NCBI GenBank assembly: GCA_043228905.1
Contig: JBHGNT010000007.1
Coordinates: 8,184,001-8,248,000, forward strand
Length of the DNA: 64,000 nt
Source: Azolla caroliniana
Taxonomy: Eukaryota > Polypodiophyta
Direction of reading: 5' to 3'
Shown: positions 11,436 to 23,255 of the stretch, in pieces
How the letters are laid out: every line of letters starts with the position of its first letter
Numbering within the stretch: the stretch's first letter is position 1
The notes under the pieces: generated by a model
The model's input: only the letters and a program-made list of their open reading frames with translations
Databases searched by the model: none
What the model was told of the DNA's origin: nothing
Position numbers and translations under genes: made by a program

Positions 11436-14400
11436 TACTCCCCCTCTTTAAAACATTGCACTCTTGCAATGGAAAGTTAGGGAAATTAGTTCTAAGAGTA
11501 TTTTCGCATTCCCATGTGGCATCTTTTATTGATTTATCCATCCATTTTATTTTAAATTCTCGGATTTCTTTAGTACGTAATTTTTTTGTTTTAACATCGA
11601 GAATTCTTTCTGGTACATGTGGTTTAGAAGATAAATCTTCAGAAGTAACCAGAGTTTCAGTTGTAACTGTATTGTCGCCAGAACCTAGAAGTTCTTTTAG
11701 ACGACTCACATGAAAGACTGGATGAATTCCGACACCATCGGGAAGAGCGAGACGATAGGCTGATGACCCAATGCATTTGAGGACTGTAAAAGGTCCACAA
11801 AACCGTGGGGCTAACTTAGTGCACTTACCCATAGACAATGTCTTAGAATTGTGAGGTACACGTAAAAATACCATCTGTCCAGGGTTGAATACACGAGGTT
11901 GTCTATGATGATCGGCATAAAAATGCGCTCTATGTTGAGCTGTTTTTATATTATCTCGTGCAATATGCAACATATCTTGCATATCCCGAAGAAAGTTTTG
12001 CGTACTTCGCAACTCATCATGATGTATATTAACATCAATCGGGGTTCGTGGCTGAAAACCATACATCAACATAAAAGGACTATATCCCGTCAACATATGC
12101 TTGGAGCTATTATAAGCAAACTCCAAAATTGGGAGATAACGTTCCCATTTTGTTGGTTTTGCACCAACGTATGCTCGAAGCATGTCCTCAATAATTTGAT
12201 TTACTCGTTCTGTCTGTCCATCGGATTGAGGATGATCCGTGGAGCTCATGCTCAACGTAGTTTCTAACTTCTTAAAGACTTGCGTCCAGAAGTCACTAGT
12301 AAACTTTGGATCTCGATCACTCACGATATCCATCGGTAACCCATAAAAATGAAACAATTCGTCAACGAATTGGTAAGCCAATTCAGGAGCTGTTACCGTG
12401 GTTTTAGTAGCAATAAATCTGGCCATTTTAGTTAGTCGATCAACGACAACCCAGATGGCATCATGAACTTTTTGGGTGCGAGGAAGGCTAACAATAAAAT
12501 CCATGGATATACTTTCCCACTTATTATTGGGAATGTCCCAGGGATGTAAAAGTCATGTGGCTTTAAGTCGCTCGGCTTTGTTAACCTGACACTGGTGACA
12601 TTTAGTCACATAGCTATGTATGTCAGGACGCATCTTAGGCCAATAAAATTGAGTGGAGATGAGAACGAGTGTACGATGTATTCCAGGGTGCCCTGCTGAG
12701 GGTGCATCATGGCATTCAAAAAGAATCCTCTTTTTGACCTCGGGTAAATCTGGAACACAAACCTTCCCATTACGGTAGAGCAAACCGTTAGCAATGTGGA
12801 AGTATTCCTTCGAGGATGTGGTGGTGTCTGTTCCAGACTCAACTCTTGCCCAGTATTTTGCAAAATAACTATCATCAGGATACTTTCCTCGAAGGTGATC
12901 ATAAAGATCTGATGTTATTTCAGTGAAGCTAAGCATGTTAACTTCACGGATGCGACTTAGTGCATCAGCGACAGTGTTCATGGAACCTTTACGATATCGT
13001 ATGGAAAAATCAAAGTCCTGGATGAGATCAGCCCATCGTGCCTTACGACCTTTCAGGTCTTGTTGGTCACAAAAATATTTCAAGGACTCGTGGTCCGTAG
13101 TTACCACAAAGAGATTTCCATAAAGATAATGGCGCCATGTTTTGAGCGCATGTATAACTGCAAATAATTCCTTTTCTTGAATGGTATACTGACATTGAGC
13201 AGAATCAAGTTTCTTACTCTCGAATGTTATTGGTTTACCATCTTGATACAAGACAGCACTTATAGCATAATCGCTTGCATCGGTTTCAACCTCAAAAGGT
13301 TTTGAAGGATCAGGTAAAAGAAGTGAAGGAGCCTTGCAAACCAAGTCCTTGAGTTCCTTAAAGGCGAGGTCTAGTGTAGCATTCCACACAATAGGTTTTG
13401 TAGACTTACGCGTTTGACCTTTTAAAAGATCAGTAAACGGCGTCATCAATTGGGAGTAATTACGAAGAGACTTTCGCAAAAACCCGACAAAACCAAGGAA
13501 TGATCAAACTTCTCGAATATTCTGAAGAGTGGGCCAAAGCTTGATTTTCTCAATGCGAGAAGGATCAATTTCAACTCCTCGTTCGGTTATGAGATGTCCT
13601 AGATAAGTAATTGATTTCTTGAAGAACTCACATTTTGAGATCTTCGCATAAAACTGTTTGTCACGCAATGTTTGTAAAACAAAGCGGACATGTCTAGCAT
13701 GTTCTTGTAATGTACGGCTATAAACTAAAATATCATCCAAGAAAATAACGACAAATTTTCCAAGTTGTTCTCGGAAAATGTCATTCATTTCTTGTTGAAA
13801 AGTAGCCAGAGCATTGGTCAGACCAAAAGGCATAACCAAAAACTCATAATGGCCATAGCGCGTACGAAATGCCGTTTTAGGAACATCGTCCTCACTTATT
13901 CGTATTTGATGGTAGCCAGTACGGAGATCAAGTTTCGTAAAATACCAAGCTCCCTGGAGACGGTCAATTAGATCGTCAGCCCGGGGCAATGGGTACGAAT
14001 TCTTGATCGTCACTTTATTCAAGCATCGGTAATTAATACACATACGCCATGTGCCCTCTTTCTTTTTAACCAAGAGAACTGGTGCACCCCATGGAGATTT
14101 ACTATAACGTATATAACCCATTCGTAAATAGTCCTTGAGTTGTTTAGATACCTCATCTTCTTCGGATTGACTTAAGCGATACGAAGGTATACTTATTGGT
14201 GCAACACTAGGTACAATATCTATACGATGGTCTATATTACGTTTAGGAGGTAACCCATCAGGTAGTTCACTTGGAAAAACATCATGAAAATCATTTAAGG
14301 TTTCATCAAGTTGTTGTTGTTCAAAATATGTTAATTGAATCGGGACATTATCGATATTGTAAACGTGAATGTCCGGATCAAGTACACAATAAAATAACGT

Positions 14401-14559
14401 AGAACAAGACAACTCGGATATTGATGGACACGAGGAAACAATCGAGAGGGATTGTTCTTTTACACATTGAATAAATTGCGTACAATCGTTCAGTACAAAA
14501 GAAATGGAATGGCGAACCCAATCAATAAATAAAGAAGAGTTTTTATTATAAAACTGCTA
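11422..14559 (-). pseudogene. Gypsy E pol: RT, RNase H, integrase, chromodomain
   Basis: Reading from 14559 down, RT has [34 protein letters not shown] and the catalytic [11 protein letters not shown] box (about 13720). RNase H shows VETDASDYAISAVLYQDGKPI and ADALSR (13300-12950). The integrase zinc region shows HPGIHRTLVLI...CHQCQVNK (12690-12560). The integrase core has MDFIVSLPR, VSDRDPKFTS and HPQSDGQTERVN, so the three acidic residues are present. The end (about 11600-11460) is a chromodomain-like RILDVKTKKLR...FKIKWMDKSIKDATWE. In-frame stops near 13503 and 12540 split the frame, so it is inactive as it stands. It is a chromovirus by this C-terminal domain. Its gag-protease lies at 33294-34591 beyond the nested insertion. 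Confidence 0.92.
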
Positions 14560-14569
14560 AGAGTTAACA

Positions 14570-15185
14570 AACTGCTAAGAGTCGGCTTTATACGTCCGGT
14601 AAAGAAAGCGACATGGCTGAGCCCGATCGTAGTCGTACCGAAGAAGAACGGAAAAATTCGAGTTTGCGTGGACTACCGGAAACTCAATGCAGCTACGGTA
14701 ACGGATGCGTTTCCACTTCCGTTCACAGATGGAGTGTTGGATGCCGTCGCCGGCCATGAGGTCTATAGCTTCCTAGACGGATTCAACGGGTATAATCAGA
14801 TCTGGATGCACCCCGACGACCAAGAGAAAACGGCATTCGTCACCGAATGGGGGGTCTTTGTGGCCGTGGTGATGATGTTCGGACTCCAAAAGGCACCGGC
14901 AACATTTCAACGAATCATCATGGAAATCTTTGGTGAATATATACCGGCTTTTATGCAGGTTTTCCTTGACGATTTCGCCATCTATAGCTGGGAGGAGGAC
15001 CATTTTCAGCACCTCCGTCTTTGTCTAGAAAAGTGTAGAGCGTACCGGCAAAGTGTGTATTTGGCGTGTCCAATGGAACTTTATTAGGACATATTGTGAG
15101 CCAGGAAGGTATTGCAGTCGACCCGGACAAAGTGAAAGCCATATTAGAAGCACCGGCACCGGCAACGGCAAAGGCATTAAGCCGG
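14570..15185 (+). pseudogene. Gypsy A reverse transcriptase (part 1)
   Basis: The frame begins LLRVGFIRPVKKATWLSPIV at 14572, passes VPKKNGKIRVCVDYRKLNA and SFLDGFNGYNQIW, and reaches the catalytic VFLDDFAIYS box near 14965. A frameshift near 15050-15075 moves the continuation (LLGHIVSQEGIAVDPDK) to another frame. Element B interrupts the gene at 15185, within a codon run that reads ...AKALSR | FLGQIRWHS across the insertion. The protein is not functional because the N-terminal part, gag and protease are missing. Confidence 0.9.
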
Positions 15186-15819
15186 TGTCGAGGTATTCCT
15201 CGCGGATACGTGGAGTGAGGCGGGACCTCGGGGGTCCTGTACCGAAGAGTAAGAGAGAGAGAGAGAGAGAGAGAGACCCACTACGTGCGAGCGTAGAATC
15301 ACAGGGACACGGCCCTTCGACGCAAAGACGTGAATGGGACAGCGACACAGAAAGACACGAAAGTATGTATGTATTCACAAGACAAACGACAAAACACGAA
15401 GACAACAAACCACGAAGTCGGTTACAACCGAACAGGCCGGCGGACAGATGCCGATGCCTGTTCGTAAGCGCACAGAAAGACAGGAACAGGTTGGAGGTGC
15501 TGCCCGAAGCACTCGGGCTTTCCTCGGAGCAGCGCGAGCCTCTCGAAACCTGCACAGAAGGAAGCTATGGAGTCTGCGAACCGGAGAGAGAGAGAGAGAG
15601 AGAGCGAGAGAGACCTATCCGCCAGCACTTCGTCCTCGACTCCCCGCCTCTCTACCCTCTCGTCTCCCTCCTTTTATAGGCTAGGAAGGAGCCGTTTCCC
15701 CCCCTTTCCTCCCTACCTACCGTATCTACCTATATACAACTTAAAGCGCACGTGCATGAAGAGTCGGTTTCTACGCTCCGGTACACCGATTCCGCTTGTG
15801 GACGGTTTTCTTCACGACA
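15186..15819 (-). repeat. 3' LTR of Gypsy B
   Basis: 634 bp, TG...CA, with two GA microsatellite tracts (near 15254 and 15586). Outer flank CCGG. Confidence 0.93.
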
Positions 15820-15892
15820 TCCGCCCCTACCTAACCGCGCATCCACCGGCATGCGCCAAGTTGTGTTGGGACGGAGAAAACCGGTCCAGCCT

Positions 15893-17218
15893 TCATTCCA
15901 CGCCCGTCGGTTCTTCCTCAGTTTCGGATCGCTCGTCGTCGTGGTCCAAGTCAACCTGATCCGGCTCGTCGTCGTGACGCTTCTTGAACGTCTTGATCCG
16001 CTTCCCAGCTACCGGTATCGTCATTCTCGTACCGTCGAGTTCCGCCAGATGGTACGTCCCGTTGTCGTTGGCGCTTTGTACCACATAAGGCCCGAACCAC
16101 CTTCTTGCGAACTTCCGCGTCGCTCGGTGCTGGTTGTCGAGGCTGCTGTCGTAGACTAGCACCCAGTCGCCTTCCTCGATCTTCTTCGGTCGGAGCCGGT
16201 GTGTTCGGTCAAACCTGGCTTTGTTCCTCATCCTTGTTCCCTGAAGCTTTTCCGCAGCTTGCTCCACGTCCTCCGGTCTCCGCTCGAGCTGTCGTATGCG
16301 CGCCGTCAACAGTTCCTCCTGGCTCATCTCGTCTCTCCAGTCCACGGTTGCCCATGAGGAGACCGTACGTTCGATCGGCATGATCGGCTTCTGCCCAAAC
16401 ATGAGCTCTGCCGGCATGAATCCGGTTACCGAACTGTGCGTAGTCCGGTCAGCCCACAACGCGTAAGGCAGTAGCCGCGGCCAATTCCCGACCCGACCTC
16501 CGCATGCCCGAACTAACGCCTTGACGATCGGTCCGTGTCCGCGCTCCACCTTTCCATTCGCCTCCAGATTGTACGCAGTGGTAAGCGAGAGCTTGACTCC
16601 TAGCCGGTCGAACAGCTCCTCGGCCTCTTCGGCGTCCAACTCCCCGCGATCAGCCACGATCTTCCCGACGCACCCGTACCGGCATATTACGTCCTCGCGC
16701 AGGAACCGACATACGGCCGCAGTCGTTTTGTTCTGAAGGGCCCGGCCTTCCACCTGGTTCGTTAGATCCTCCCGAGCCAGGACCAGATACCGCATCTGTC
16801 CTACTCCTATCGGCATCGTTACCAGGTCTACCATCCATTTGAAGTGGATGGTCGGAGGGTACGTAGGGTGAAGTTCGTCCCGGTGACGGACTATGGAGTG
16901 CATCTGACAGCTCTCACAAGTTGTCACGAATCGATGCACGTCCCGGTACAGTCCCGGCCACCAGTACTTCCCTACGTGGCCCAGGTTCCACGGTGTCCAG
17001 CCCAAGGGCTGTCGTGGTAGGCCGTCAGCAGCTCCTCCTGTTCTTCCTTTATCGCCACCACCCGGAGCGGAGCGCCGTCCCTCTTCTTCAGGTGCTTCCA
17101 TAAGTATCCGTCTCGGAGAAAGAATCGGTAAGCTTTCTTCCGGATCCGGTTGGCCTCGTCCTTCGTCCATGACGCATCCGGCGTCATTGTCCTCAAGAAT
17201 CCACCGATCTGGAGCCAC
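15893..17218 (-). pseudogene. Gypsy B integrase
   Basis: The useful frame starts near 17010 with GHVGKYWWPGLYRDVHRFVTTCESCQMH, the Cys pair of the zinc-binding domain. Its His pair (HDSPWAGHRG) lies at the end of the upstream RT-RNase H frame, so one frameshift near 16990-17010 separates them. The catalytic core shows WMVDLVTMP, IVADRGELD and LEANGKVERGH, giving D, D and E. The C-terminus has FGPYVVQSANDNGTYHLAELDG, a GPY/F-type module. No chromodomain is visible. The frame stops near 15893, just inside the 3' LTR boundary. Except for the frameshift the domain looks well preserved. Confidence 0.88.
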
Positions 17219-18443
17219 TCGCCGTCGTACTTGCTCTCATCGAAGTCGTTAAGTGCCGGAGTGCTCGTCCCATCGGTCGTCACGTACGCCGCTTCGAAGA
17301 AGTCCACGCCGACTTCTTCGTCCTCCGAAACCATGCCGCCCTCGTTATCAAACCTCGCCCTCGAAAGCATGTCGGCCATGGCGTTGTCCTTTCCGGAAAT
17401 GTGTCGTATCTCCGGGTCCAGGGACTTGATGTACGCTATCCACCTGAGCATCGCCAGGTCCGGTGTCGTGCATCCGGAAACCATGCCGAGAATCGGCAGG
17501 CAATCCGTCTCGATAATCACTTCTGTCCCGATCAGGTAGTCTTTGTCCGCCTTTACCGCCGAAACGATACCCCAGAGCTCGCGTTTAACCTGGGCGTACC
17601 CTCGCTGTCGCTCACTGAGGACCTTAGCGCCGAATCGGATCGGGAATCGGGTGCCGTCCTCGTCTTCTTGGTTGACGACCCATCCGATCCCGGTCGGGCT
17701 CGTATCCACCGTTATGTATACCGGGGTACCCTTCTCGTAGTCAGCCTTCCGGAGCGCCGGTGTTGCCGCAAGAGCTTCCTTCAGCTTCCGGACCGACCCC
17801 GTGTGCTCGTCTCGCCACTCGAATCTTTGCCCCTTCTTCAGCAACCCATATAGTGGCTCCGCAACGTGGGCGTAATGCGGGATCCATATGTGGTAGAACG
17901 CGCATGCCCCCAGGAACCTCCGAACTTCCGTAACCGAGCTACAGTCGGTCTTCATCGCAGAGATGGCTTCTACCTTTGCCGGAGACGGCTTCCGGCCATA
18001 TGGTCCACATAGATGCCCGACCACCAGGATTTCTGATTGCCCGAAGGCCGATTTCTCCCCGGAGAAGGTGAGCCTCGCATCCTCTAGCCTTTGTAGCACC
18101 TTCTCGCAGTCGTCGATGTGTGTTGCTACGAATCGCCGGCATCCGTCCGGCCCGAGTGTCTCGTCCTTCTCTTCCTCCGGGCACCCCTTTATGGGGATGT
18201 TGTCTAGAAACGGCATGGTGATGTCCGGTATGCAATCCCTCAGTACTTTGTTCATTGCATTTACCATGTGAGCCACCGAGTTAGTCCCTCCTTGTGGCAG
18301 GGTACACATTCGCACTAGGCCGAGGGGAGTTCGCATCGTCATAATGTCTCTGCTCTCCACGGCTAGCTGGAACTGGTCGTACCCTGAGTACAGATCACCG
18401 ACCGAGTAAATCGTCCTTCCGGCAAAGGCCTCCGCGAACTCGT
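16972..18443 (-). pseudogene. Gypsy B reverse transcriptase (part 2) and RNase H
   Basis: The frame resumes right after Copia C with FAEAFAGRTIYSVGDLYSGYDQFQL, then TPLGLVRMCTLPQGGTNS and the catalytic region MPFLDNIPIKG, where the usual second Asp of xxDD is Asn. Downstream are GEKSAFGQSEILVVGHLCG, VRRFLGACAFYHIWI, RNase H with VYITVDTSPTGIGWVV, and HISGKDNAMADMLSR. It ends in the His pair of the integrase zinc domain. From memory, these blocks resemble Gypsy elements of basidiomycetes more closely than the chromovirus, Tat or Athila lineages of plants. Confidence 0.88.
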
Positions 18444-19141
18444 TGTTGGGATTTCGGTCCCTCCGGATGGGATGTCCGGAGATAAATGACGGCAAGCCCG
18501 GTTGCTGGCTACGGGGCCGGATGACGAAGACCCCGGCTACGGAGCCGGATGATGAATACCCCAGCTACGGAGCCGGATGAGGAAGACCCCGGCTACGGAG
18601 CCGGATGATGAATACCCCAGCTACGGAGCCGGATGATGAAGACCCCGGTTACGGAGCCGGATGCCGAATGTACCCGGAGAGAGATCCGGATGCGGGGACA
18701 TATTTGTGAATATGTTTGCCAAGAGCCCTTGAGGCTACATTTGTAAATAGCCCGAAAGTCATATGTGTATAAATATGACTTAGGGCAAACAGTTTTTATC
18801 TGTTGCTCATTTTTATGCGAAGAGTGAGCAGCCGCGGAGAGAGAAAGTGAGATAGAGCGCGAGAGAGGAAGAGGACGACGCCTCTGTGTATTTCCGCCGC
18901 CTGTGGCGAGGACAGCGAGCTCAAGGTCATCGCCTTGGAGCTCGCCATTGTATACTTCTCTGTATAGTGTTGGTTTGGAGTCTTGTACTCCCGTGGTTTT
19001 TCCCGTCTAGGGTTTTCCACGTTAATCCCTGTGTACTCGCGTTTTGTTTCTCTGTGTGATTCCTATTTTCTGCTCAATCGATTCGCGCTTACTCGGTTGT
19101 GGCCGAGTGAAGAAGGTGAATCTAAGCGTCGATTCCTTACA
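18444..19141 (+). repeat. 5' LTR of Copia C with 28-bp minisatellite
   Basis: 698 bp. Positions about 18510-18665 hold tandem 28-bp units of the form GGCTACGGAGCCGGATGATG plus variants. A TATA-like TATAAATATGACTT lies near 18769. Confidence 0.95.
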
Positions 19142-19171
19142 AACTGGTATCAGAGCGAACTGCTGCAGAAA

Positions 19172-22100
19172 ATGGAAGGCGGCGGCAGCGGGCAGCCAGG
19201 GATGATGGTGCTGAATGCGCAGAACTACGCCGACTGGAAGATCAAGATGGAGGATCTTCTGATTGTTCGGGACCTGTACGAACCGATTGACAGGTCGGAA
19301 ATACCGAAGGGGGTACTTGAGTCGGAATGGAGACTTCTGAACCGGAAAGCCGTTGCAACCATTCGGCAATACGTCGATGTAAGCGTCCTACAACATGTGG
19401 TGAACGACACCAACGCATACGAGATGTGGAAGAAGCTGTCGGGCCTCTATGAGAGGAAGAATGCGTTGAACCGGACCTCCCTGATGAGGAAGATAGTGAA
19501 TCTCAAGTACCGGGACGGCGAGAGTATGGTGGAACACGTAAGCACGTTCATGGGATTCGTGAACCAGCTTGCGGCGATTAAGTTCCCGTTGGAGGATGCA
19601 ATGCAAGCCATCATCCTGATGTGTACATTGCCGGAAAGCTGGGAGAACTTGGTGGTGACTCTCAGCACCTCGTGCACCGAAGATAACTTGTCCTTACAAA
19701 CGGTAAAGACAAGTATTTTGAACGAAGAAGCGCGTCGGAGAGATAAAGAACCGGCCTCCGACACGAAGGCGCTGCTTACCGAATCGGATCGGGGAAGACA
19801 ATGGAACCGGAGTCCGCAAAGACGGGAGAAGTCGGGGACCCGGTCGCAGTCAAGAGGAAGGCCTACATGCTTCCACTGTGGGAAGCCGGGGCACTTCCGA
19901 AATAATTGTCGGCATCACCGAAAAGACAACGGAGCCGACGACACCGATTCGAAGAAGTCACCGGAGAGAAACGGTGCATACCGGGGAGCCACAGACCGGA
20001 GAGGTTCGGATCGGCGAGGGCAGGACCGGAAAGGAACAACAGCACTCGCGGCAAGTGAGGAAGAAATCATGCTCATCACCGAAGAAGGTGAGCTAAACGT
20101 TGCCGGCGATGAGACGACCTGGGTGGTCGATTCCGGAGCATCGTTCCACCTGACCCCGGAGAGAAGATACTTCTCATCCTACACAGCCGGTGAGCATGGC
20201 TGTGTTCGGATGGGAAATGAAGGTACGTGCCGGATTGCCGGCATCGGAGACGTGTGGTTGACAACCCCAACCGGATGCAAGATGCTGCTGAAGGATGTAC
20301 GACACGTTCCGGAGGTCCGATTGAACCTGATCTCGGCCGGGAGGCTAGATGATGAAGGCTACACGGGCAGCATCCGGAACGGTGTCATGAAGTTCAGCAA
20401 AGGGAGCCTGATTGTGGCTCGGGCCCGGAAGGTCAACACACTGTACCTGATGAATTCCCGGCTATGTCCGGAGGAGCTGAACGTGGCAGCCGACACTGCC
20501 GGTGAGCTGTGGCACAAGAGACTGTGCCACATGAGTGAGAAGGGGATGAAGAGGCTTGCAGAAGACAACCTTATTCCAGTGAAGCATGTGCACCTGGAGA
20601 AGTGCACCGATTGCCTGGCCGGTAAGCAGAACCGAACCTCCTTCCACTCAAGGCCACCGACGAGACGTAGCGCACCATTGGAGTTGGTGCACACTGATGT
20701 GTGTCAGGTAGAAACCAAGTCACATGGCGGAGCCCAGTACTTTGTAACATTCATCGATGATTACAGTCGGAAGCTGTGGACGGCACCGCTGAAGACAAAG
20801 GACCGAGTGTTGTCCGTCTTCAAAGAACTCCACGCGAGAGTGGAAAGAGAATCCGGCAAGAAGCTGAAAGCGATACGAGCGGATAACGGAGGGGAATACC
20901 GGGGGCAGTTCGAGGAGTACTGTCGCTCGAAGGGAATCCGGCTCGAGCTTACTGTGCCGAAGACGCCGGAACTGAACGGGCTGGCCGAGAGGATGAACCG
21001 GACCATAATGGAGAGGGTCCGGAGTATGCTGGCGCATGCGAAATTACCCAAGGGGTTTTGGGCTGAGGCAATGTCGACGGCGACATACGTGATAAACAGA
21101 TCACCCTCAGTACCTTTGGATGGAGACACGCCGCAGAGAGTGTGGACCGGTAGGGAAGTATCCTACCGGCATCTGAAGGTGTTCGGGTGTCTCGCATATG
21201 TGCATGTGGCAAAGGACCGGAGAGGAAAACTAGATCCAAAGACCCGGCCATGCATATTCCTCGGTTACGGCAACGACGAGTTCGGCTACCGAGTATGGGA
21301 CCCGGTCGACAAGAAGATATTCAGGAGTCGTGATATCATCTTCATGGAGGACAAGACACTCGCCGACTGGGAGTCGGAGAAGAAGATGAAGAGCTCAAAG
21401 TCGACCGGTGAGAATCAACTCTACGAAGAGCAGTCCCGACCGGCAAGGGACCGGTTAGCACTCGAGGATCCGGCCGAAGACGGTGAAGAAACAGAACCGG
21501 CCGAGGAAGATGAAACTGATACCGGAACCGGCCCCGATCCCGAAATGGATTCGGATGAAGAGGAAACGGAGGAGCCGGTTACCGAAGCCCCGGAACGGAG
21601 ATATCCTCTAAGAGAGAGAAGGGCCCCCCGGAGATTTTCGGAACCAGAGCACGTGCTGCTAACCGACGAGGGGGAGCCGGAGAATTTTGAAGAAGCAGAG
21701 CTTGACACACATAGCCGCAGGTGGTTAAGTGCCATGCAGGAGGAGATGGATTCCCTGCATGAGAACCACACATATGAACTTGTGGAGTTGCCGAAAGGAA
21801 AGCGGGCACTTCGAAACAAGTGGGTGTTCAAGCTGAAACCGGGAGATGCCGGAAACCCCCCGAGATACAAAGCCAGGATCGTGGTGAAGGGGTTTCAACA
21901 GAAGAAGGGCGTCGACTTCGACGAGATATTTGCCCCGGTAGTGAAGATGACCTCCATCCGGACGGTGCTGAGCATAGCGGCAAGCATGGACCTCGAAATA
22001 GAACAGATGGACGTGAAGACGGCATTCCTTCACGGTGACCTCGATGAAGAGATCTACATGCAGCAACCGGAAGGATTCGAGAAGAAAGGGAAGGAGCACC

Positions 22101-23245
22101 TGGTATGCCGGTTGAAGAAGAGCCTTTACGGACTGAAACAGGCTCCCCGGCAATGGTACCGGAAGTTCGACTCCTTCATGACCGACGAAGGGTACCTCAA
22201 AACGCAGTCCGACCACTGCGTGTTTGTGAAGAAGTTCGAAGGAGGAGACTTTCTAATACTCCTCCTGTACGTGGACGACATGTTGATCGTCGGACGGGAC
22301 CAGGTCAAGATACGGATGCTGAAGAAGGCTCTTCACCGAACCTTCTCAATGAAGGACCTGGGTCCGGCGAGGCAAATACTAGGGATGCACATCATCCGGG
22401 ACCGGAAGAAGAAGCAGTTGTGGCTGTCACAGGAGAAGTACGTGACAAAGGTGCTTCAACGGTTCAACATGTCGGAAGCAAGACCGGTCGGATCGACCCT
22501 CCCGGCAAACTGCAAGCTGTCCAGCAAGCAAAGTCCCAAGACAAAGGCTGAAAAGGAGGATATGATGAAAGTACCATATGCCTCTGCCGTCGGAAGCTTG
22601 ATGTACGCAATGGTGTGTACAAGACCGGACATAGGATATGCAGTTGGAGTGGTGAGCCGGTACATGAGCAATCCCGGCAAGGAGCACTGGAACGCGGTCA
22701 AGTGGATACTCCGATACCTGAAGGGCACGACAAACGTGTGCCTCCGATTCTGCTCCGGTAAGCCCGAACTCGACGGCTTCACCGATTCGGATATGTCGGC
22801 TGATGCAGATACCAGCCGGTCCACATCAGGGTATGTGATGACGTATGCAGGGGGAGCTGTTTCGTGGCAGTCGAGGCTGCAGAAGACGGTTGCGCTGTCA
22901 ACCACGGAGGCGGAGTACATGGCGGCTGTTGAAGCCAGCAAGGAAATAATATGGATGAAGGACTTCATTAGAGAGCTCGGTATCCGGCAAGAGGAGTACC
23001 GACTCTACTGCGACAGTCAGAGTGCCATCCACCTTGCGAAGAACGCGGCCTATCACTCCCGGACAAAGCACATCCAGCGAAGATATCACTGGATCCGGGA
23101 AAGGATAGAAGACCAGGAGTTCGTGCTGACGAAGATCCACACGGACGAGAACGGCTCAGATATGCTGACCAAAGTGCTCACACCCGACAAGCTGGAAGCA
23201 TGCCGGAAGAGGATCGGTTTGGAGAGACATCCCATGCCGAAGTGA
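19172..23245 (+). CDS. Ty1/copia gag-pol polyprotein, intact
   Basis: The 1357-residue product encodes all functions of a Copia element and would be cleaved by its own protease. Approximate residues: gag 1-230; CCHC knuckle CFHCGKPGHFRNNC at 233-246; aspartic protease VVDSGASFHLTP near 319; GAG-pre-integrase LWHKRLCHM near 446; integrase core with D in HTDVCQVE (507), D in RADNGGEY (570) and E in GLAERMNR (605). RT runs from KWVFKLKPGD (882) to catalytic LLYVDDMLIVG (1032). RNase H has FTDSDMSADADTS (1203) and STTEAEYMA (1243). The start is the first ATG after the primer site. The frame is also open upstream into the LTR, but an LTR start is unlikely. No stops or shifts and all catalytic residues present. 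It is a better-preserved relative of element 1 (3228-8463). Confidence 0.96.
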   Translation: MEGGGSGQPGMMVLNAQNYADWKIKMEDLLIVRDLYEPIDRSEIPKGVLESEWRLLNRKAVATIRQYVDVSVLQHVVNDTNAYEMWKKLSGLYERKNALNRTSLMRKIVNLKYRDGESMVEHVSTFMGFVNQLAAIKFPLEDAMQAIILMCTLPESWENLVVTLSTSCTEDNLSLQTVKTSILNEEARRRDKEPASDTKALLTESDRGRQWNRSPQRREKSGTRSQSRGRPTCFHCGKPGHFRNNCRHHRKDNGADDTDSKKSPERNGAYRGATDRRGSDRRGQDRKGTTALAASEEEIMLITEEGELNVAGDETTWVVDSGASFHLTPERRYFSSYTAGEHGCVRMGNEGTCRIAGIGDVWLTTPTGCKMLLKDVRHVPEVRLNLISAGRLDDEGYTGSIRNGVMKFSKGSLIVARARKVNTLYLMNSRLCPEELNVAADTAGELWHKRLCHMSEKGMKRLAEDNLIPVKHVHLEKCTDCLAGKQNRTSFHSRPPTRRSAPLELVHTDVCQVETKSHGGAQYFVTFIDDYSRKLWTAPLKTKDRVLSVFKELHARVERESGKKLKAIRADNGGEYRGQFEEYCRSKGIRLELTVPKTPELNGLAERMNRTIMERVRSMLAHAKLPKGFWAEAMSTATYVINRSPSVPLDGDTPQRVWTGREVSYRHLKVFGCLAYVHVAKDRRGKLDPKTRPCIFLGYGNDEFGYRVWDPVDKKIFRSRDIIFMEDKTLADWESEKKMKSSKSTGENQLYEEQSRPARDRLALEDPAEDGEETEPAEEDETDTGTGPDPEMDSDEEETEEPVTEAPERRYPLRERRAPRRFSEPEHVLLTDEGEPENFEEAELDTHSRRWLSAMQEEMDSLHENHTYELVELPKGKRALRNKWVFKLKPGDAGNPPRYKARIVVKGFQQKKGVDFDEIFAPVVKMTSIRTVLSIAASMDLEIEQMDVKTAFLHGDLDEEIYMQQPEGFEKKGKEHLVCRLKKSLYGLKQAPRQWYRKFDSFMTDEGYLKTQSDHCVFVKKFEGGDFLILLLYVDDMLIVGRDQVKIRMLKKALHRTFSMKDLGPARQILGMHIIRDRKKKQLWLSQEKYVTKVLQRFNMSEARPVGSTLPANCKLSSKQSPKTKAEKEDMMKVPYASAVGSLMYAMVCTRPDIGYAVGVVSRYMSNPGKEHWNAVKWILRYLKGTTNVCLRFCSGKPELDGFTDSDMSADADTSRSTSGYVMTYAGGAVSWQSRLQKTVALSTTEAEYMAAVEASKEIIWMKDFIRELGIRQEEYRLYCDSQSAIHLAKNAAYHSRTKHIQRRYHWIRERIEDQEFVLTKIHTDENGSDMLTKVLTPDKLEACRKRIGLERHPMPK

Positions 23246-23255
23246 AGGGGGAGTT

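Noticed and set aside
15053-15679. A 208-residue open frame on the plus strand over the LTR of Gypsy B
   Set aside because: It runs through LTR sequence and a GA microsatellite (RERERE-type translation), recurs in the other LTR, and has no domain.
18983-19171. An upstream in-frame extension of the Copia C polyprotein into the 5' LTR
   Set aside because: The extension covers LTR and primer site. The ATG at 19172 aligns with the start of the related element.
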